Assembly: GCA_030435675.1 (NCBI GenBank)
Contig: CM059625.1
Coordinates: forward strand, 10,974,001 to 11,038,000
Direction: 5' to 3'
DNA length: 64,000 nucleotides
Origin: Steinernema hermaphroditum
Taxonomy: Eukaryota > Nematoda > Chromadorea > Rhabditida > Steinernematidae
The translations under genes and the position numbers were made by a program. Shown one piece after another: positions 59,903-64,000 of this stretch. Every line of letters starts with the position of its first letter. The first letter of the stretch is position 1. The notes under the pieces are model-generated. The model ran no database searches. It had not been told where the DNA came from and saw only the letters and a list, made by a program, of their open reading frames with translations.

Positions 59903-61849
59903 ATGAATGCGACAGCCGCTGCCATTTCAAGACTTCGGAATCACTTAGTCAAGGTATGCCAAGTTGGATATGTGTAAAGGGCAGTGGTTTTAGATTCCCT
60001 ACTATGACTCGGATTCAGAAAATACGACTTCCATCCCTCTCGTTGATCAGGATGCTGTTGGATCGTCTGGATTAACGACAACTACAGCCGTTCTTCTTGG
60101 ATTTATCGTGGCATTAGCGCTAGCGGGTAATATTGCGCTGCTGGCGTCGATTTTATCGAAGTAAGTCACTCGATACTTATTCTGCTATGTTTCTTGATAG
60201 CATTTGTTTCGTCTTTTACCTTTCTTTACACAAAAGTATCACCCTTTCTGCCGAAGGCAAAACAGGACTACCACCATAAGGGCAGCAGAAGGATATGAGC
60301 AGCACCCTAAAGTTTGCTTTCTGTTAGAGAGGACTTAGAAAAGATCTCTGAGTTTTACGTCCAACGCAGTGCTTACAACCTCAATCGCTCTTACTTTTCT
60401 CTCGTTTTCAGTTCAAAACTGCGCTCTGTTCTGCTGAATATATTATTTTGCAATATTGCGTTGTTAAACTTGGTGGACACCGTCGTCACTGTATTCACTT
60501 CACTTCTGTTTGTTTCGCACCCGAGTTGGATACTGGGAAACATAATGTGCAAACTATCGGCATTCACTCAGAACGTAAGTATTTAAAATTGTCATTCCTC
60601 TTACAGTATGTCATTCAGCTAATGATGATGCTGATGTTAATGGCAATTACGGTAATGGCCATTGAACGTGCCCTTGGCTTACTGTATGAAGGGAAGGAGA
60701 TCCTTACTCGCAGTAGAGTGGCAATATTATGGAGTGGCCTGGTGGTCGTTGCATTCTGCTTTACAGTTCCCATTTTTGCACCCAACATACCAGTGAAACC
60801 ATTCGAATTCCGATATTTGTGCAACATCGACAGGTACATTCAATGACGTGAAAGATGGGCGTGTAATTCAATGTTGCAGCCAATCACCGATCGGCTATAC
60901 GATCGCTATTATTGTCGTGTATTTCTTGTGCCTTAACATGCAGCTTTGTTGTTTCGGTATAATATTAAACAGAAAATACAGGGAAAGGTCTCTTCCCATG
61001 AGACCTCAAGACTATGGAGAGTTCATCAGACAGTCACGTGCGCTCCACGACTACATTCATATGTGCAAAATAGTGCTCACGCTTTTGATCATTTACGTTT
61101 TGATCCAAGGACCATATATCGTCCTTAATTTCGTATTACAGGTACGTTTCACGGATTTATGTGCTTTTTCAGTTTGGTCATTTAGATAAGCAACAGTTAC
61201 GAAGTGAATGGAAACGAAGAAGTTTTTCGAGTGCACGATGATGTCGTCATATCGTTAACTCTTCTGAAGTTCCTCCACCCTTTGCTGATGCCAATTTGCG
61301 TGAGTAAGCGCTTTATAACGCTTTGCAGACTTTTCCAGGTATTCGTGTGCTGCGGAGAGATGTGGGCACAATTCATTCGGATTGTGTGTTGTACGAAATC
61401 TGGGACCGCACGATTAGGAACCGGCGACGCAGACAGTATACGTGGAGTAGTTGATGGTAGTGTATTGCATCCATGACATTTCCGTGAAAAGTGCACATTT
61501 CAGGGAGCAACAGGCGGTTAGGTATAAATGTGATGACCGTACTCGCCACTCCAGACGGGCTGCACCTAAAGTATCCAAATGGTTACGAGTATGCAAGTCA
61601 GAATCCTCCGTCGATAAATGCGCAGAACAGTAAAATCCTTTTCCTAGCAGAATATTCATCATGATACTTTTAGATAACCATGCAGTTTATGCACAAGATC
61701 AGGTTGTACCATACACATATACCTCGGTCGAAAAGATCGATTCTCGTTCCGCAGTTGATAAAGGACAGGGGCCTGGAGACTCTGCGAAGAAGCGTTCCAA
61801 GAAGAAGCAGATCTCAACAGCACATCAACAGAAAAGGTGGAGGCATTGA
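59903..61849 (+). CDS. Class A (rhodopsin-like) GPCR, orphan, atypical motifs
   Basis: The gene starts at ATG 59903 (MNATAAAISRLRNHLVK) and ends at stop 61847-61849 (AHQQKRWRH). It has about nine exons with matching phases. Segments: an N-glycosylation-type site in the N-terminus; TM1 AVLLGFIVALALAGNIALLA (with GN); TM2 LNILFCNIALLNLVDTVVTV; a Cys before TM3 (NIMCKLSAFTQN); TM3 MMMLMLMAITVMAIERALGL, with ER in place of DRY; TM4 VAILWSGLVVVAFCFTVPIF; TM5 PIGYTIAIIVVYFLCLNMQL; TM6 IVLTLLIIYVLIQGPYIVLN; TM7 VISLTLLKFLHPLLMPICV, where HPLLM stands in for NPxxY. The C-tail is basic. A 32-bp intron (60575-60606) joins TM2/3 coding parts. The fold is class A, but TM6 lacks CWxP. Ligand unknown; a peptide or amine receptor cannot be told apart here. 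Confidence 0.82.
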
Positions 61850-62207
61850 TGCAACTAATGCATGTGATAGAGTATTGTACATTTTCATTTGCTGTCCATA
61901 TTGGATTTAGAAATAATTTTGCAGGTCGTGTTAGACATAGGACAGATGATAGTTACAAATAAATGTTGTCGCCTTTCTCACACACGGTGTTTGTTATTAC
62001 TTTGACTGTTTTGGATAGTCTATGATATGTTAGGATAACGTATAGGTAATCTAGGGAGGATCGCTGCCTGGCAGCCAGCCCTTTTTTTCTGCGTTCTTAT
62101 TCGTATTCTTTTCTTACATTCATTGTCCGAATCGTAACTCTAAAGATCTCTGACCTGCTTGGAACATAAACATCGATAAAACTCAAATTGGACCAAAAGT
62201 GGAGGTT
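61850..62207. other. Intergenic, 3' flank of the GPCR gene
   Basis: AT-rich sequence with an AATAAA-type signal near 61960, likely the GPCR 3' UTR end. Nothing else was seen. Confidence 0.45.
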
Positions 62208-62385
62208 CGAAGATTCCCACATGCCCCATGAAACGCATCGCCACCGCCGGGACGACAGAATGCCACGCCAGGAATGAAGTCAGCTGCAAGAGATCTCCTC
62301 CGTTTGTCTATTATTCGATGCTATTCAAGGTGCTATGCCGTTGATTCATGATATAAAGTCGTAAAATCTTTAAGGGGTCTCACTC
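62208..62385 (+). repeat. Dispersed repeat, copy A
   Basis: It aligns with 62570-62762. Shared blocks in order are GATTCCCA(C/G)ATGCCCC(A/G)TGAA, CACGCCAGGAAT, GAT(C/A)TCCTC(C)TGTT, TTGATTCATGA and TAAAATCTTTAAG. Copy A has no tetranucleotide expansion. Same orientation, about 360 bp apart. Confidence 0.85.
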
Positions 62386-62569
62386 GTGTCGCGGTGGCGA
62401 GCGGTCGGTCCCTCCGGTCGCTCTCTGAGCGCCCGGTCGCCCGGACGCCACCACCGACGAAAACGCAACTTTTGGACCAGTGACTCATCTTTTCGAAGCA
62501 TATGCGAGCTCAGAAGCGTCCGCTGTGCCGCAAACGCCCGAGAAGAAGAAGTTTCACCGCCATTTCCGG

Positions 62570-62762
62570 AGATGCGCGATTCCCAGATGCCCCGTGAAGC
62601 GCGCCGTCTACGACCGGTTCGACATCAACACCACGCCAGGAATTAAGCCGTCTACAACTGATATCCTCTGTTGTCTATTTTCGGTGTCATGCAAGGCGTA
62701 ACGCCTTTGATTCATGAAGTAAAGTAAGTAAAGTAAGTAAGTAAGTAAAATCTTTAAGAACT
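62570..62762 (+). repeat. Dispersed repeat, copy B with TAAG tail
   Basis: Partner of 62208-62385. Between TTGATTCATGA and AAAATCTTTAAG it carries a run of AAGTAAAG/TAAG units (about 62718-62752). A variable simple-repeat tail at the 3' end is typical of non-LTR retrotransposons and SINE-like elements (RTE-type in nematodes); that identity is inferred. Confidence 0.8.
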
Positions 62763-63386
62763 TGAAAAACTTTGGACAATAAGGAAGATTGGACAAGAGC
62801 TCAAGCTCAAAGCGAACAATTCCGTGTAAGTCAAGGTCTTGTCTCTAGAGGGACCGTATCTCTCTCCGCTTTTCACTTAAAAAACATAACTTAGATTCGG
62901 TCCATAAAAGGTACAAACGAAAGCATTGTCAGATGGTCACTATTACAGCCACCAGTTTTTCATTGCATTTGTACCGACGACCAGATCAGTTAAAAGTTCA
63001 GGCCCGGAACTTGTAAAAAAGGAAGTGGAACTACATACCAAGAATAAAAACAGACACACGAACAAAACTATTTAGAGACTTAGGTGTTTTTCAAGTTCCG
63101 GGCATCTCATTGATTTCTGATCGGGCATTCCATCTCACTCCACTCGGACATCATAATTTGTGCATAACCATCGCCTCACGTCTTTGTCAAATGTTTCAAT
63201 AGAACATCGGGATACATAAACTTATTCGAAATTTTGTAACCATTTTCTTCCGGCACACTATCGTTAGAATTTATTCACTTTCAGATTATTACAGTATAAC
63301 GGACATTGAGAGAAACTTATCACATGATGTCATATTCTATAGAATTTCAACGTTGCTTCTTTATTTACGAAGAACTGACGTTCTAC
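62763..63386. other. Intergenic, no gene seen
   Basis: AT-rich sequence between the repeat pair and the 3' end of the right-edge gene. AATAAA- and TTTATT-type signals near 63359-63420 probably belong to that gene. Confidence 0.45.
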
Positions 63387-64000
63387 TTATGGAGCGATTG
63401 GCACCACTGCTAAAATAAATGAATAGATGAAAACGGGATTTGTTCAGTGCTCTCGTACCCACTGATTTTGGGAAGATTATCTGTTTCATTTGTAGTCATA
63501 TTAGCCATTTTGTTTCGCAGAGCAGGGACCGGAGGTGAGTTTGTTCTGAATTCTTCGTATCGCGGCATAGGTTGTGTTTCTGTCTCTGACTCTGCGTCCG
63601 GCGTGGGTGTTCTTGGCTTTCGTTGACGTTGCGGGGAAACTGCTAGTGGTTAAAAATGGAAACTGCATTTTGACTTACCCGGAACCGGAGTCCTCCGGCG
63701 TGGTCGGGCGTTCCGCGCTGCCGCGGCCGCTTGATAGGCAAGTTGGTCAGCCTTCCGTTCTGCTGCAGCGGCTTTCTCTTTTTCCTTCCTTTGTTCCTCT
63801 TCCAAGAGCCGTCGTTGACGTTCATTATACATTTCATCCCTGCAAATGTGACATGTGAACCTATACAGTATGCTTCCTACTGAATCCGGCGGCGTTCGTC
63901 TTCCTCCCACTCCTTCATTTTTTCAATTTCTTTACGACGGCGGTTATCTTCGATCTGCTGAAGAAGTTCCATTTTGTGACGTTCCTTTTCGGCTTTTGCC
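63387..64000 (-). CDS. Charged coiled-coil protein, C-terminal part (window edge)
   Basis: The gene runs off the right edge; its 5' part is not in the window. Exons read in phase: about 64000-63879 (KAEKERHKMELLQQIEDNRR, RKEIEKMKEWEEDERRR); about 63840-63682 (DEMYNERQRRLLEEEQRKEK, then an Ala/Arg-rich helix); about 63634-63461 (SPQRQRKPRTPTPDAESETE, then SPPVPALRNKM); and a last short exon ending VVPIAP at TAA 63387-63389. Strongly charged helices followed by a Pro/Thr-rich tail resemble microtubule or centrosome proteins of the CSPP1/CCDC66 kind, but this rests on composition alone. Confidence 0.65.

Overview
This is eukaryotic DNA, most likely from a clade V (strongylid or hookworm-like) nematode. 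The evidence is: multi-exon genes with very short introns (mostly 40-60 bp, GT...TTTCAG or TTTAG), candidate trans-splice acceptors just upstream of several start codons, a recognisable flp-11 neuropeptide precursor, and close matches to Caenorhabditis-type gene families (fasn-1, vha-13, aat-type transporter, taf-12). The species assignment is inference. No bacterial, phage or CRISPR features are present. Gene calls come from reading splice sites and protein motifs by eye, so exon edges are reliable only where stated.

Layout. 0-6 kb: the 3' end of an SLC17-type transporter (+), flp-11 (-), a Gln/Ser/Pro-rich nuclear-type coiled-coil protein (-) and a WBP2-like GRAM/PPxY protein (-). 6-10 kb: gene-poor, with a 16-unit, 15-bp minisatellite and a mariner transposon that keeps its ends but has a broken transposase. 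10-20.5 kb: an IkB-like ankyrin protein (-), TFIID subunit TAF12 (+) and a monocarboxylate-type transporter (-). 23.7-29.1 kb: a secreted Kunitz plus nine-TIL-domain protein (-) and a LAT-type amino-acid transporter (-). 31.9-40.8 kb: a complete animal type I fatty acid synthase (-). 41-48.9 kb: gene-poor, with two possible small ORFs, a 0.9-kb terminal-inverted-repeat element and a second diverged copy of its internal sequence. 48.9-54.1 kb: a TMF1-like golgin (-) and an unrecognised coiled-coil protein (-). 55.3-59.0 kb: V-ATPase subunit A (+), whose 1.5-kb intron holds a complete four-TM membrane-protein gene on the opposite strand. 59.9-61.8 kb: an atypical class A GPCR (+). 62-62.8 kb: a repeat pair with a TAAG-rich tail. 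63.4 kb to the right edge: the 3' end of a charged coiled-coil protein (-).

There is no evident shared pathway across the window. Spacing between same-strand genes is mostly too wide for a classical nematode operon. The items most worth a second look are the nested antisense gene inside vha-13, the modular Kunitz/TIL protein with its duplicated four-cysteine module, the three-exon flp-11 gene, the GPCR with its non-standard TM6/TM7 motifs and 32-nt intron, and the TA-flanked inverted-repeat element near 47.4-48.3 kb.
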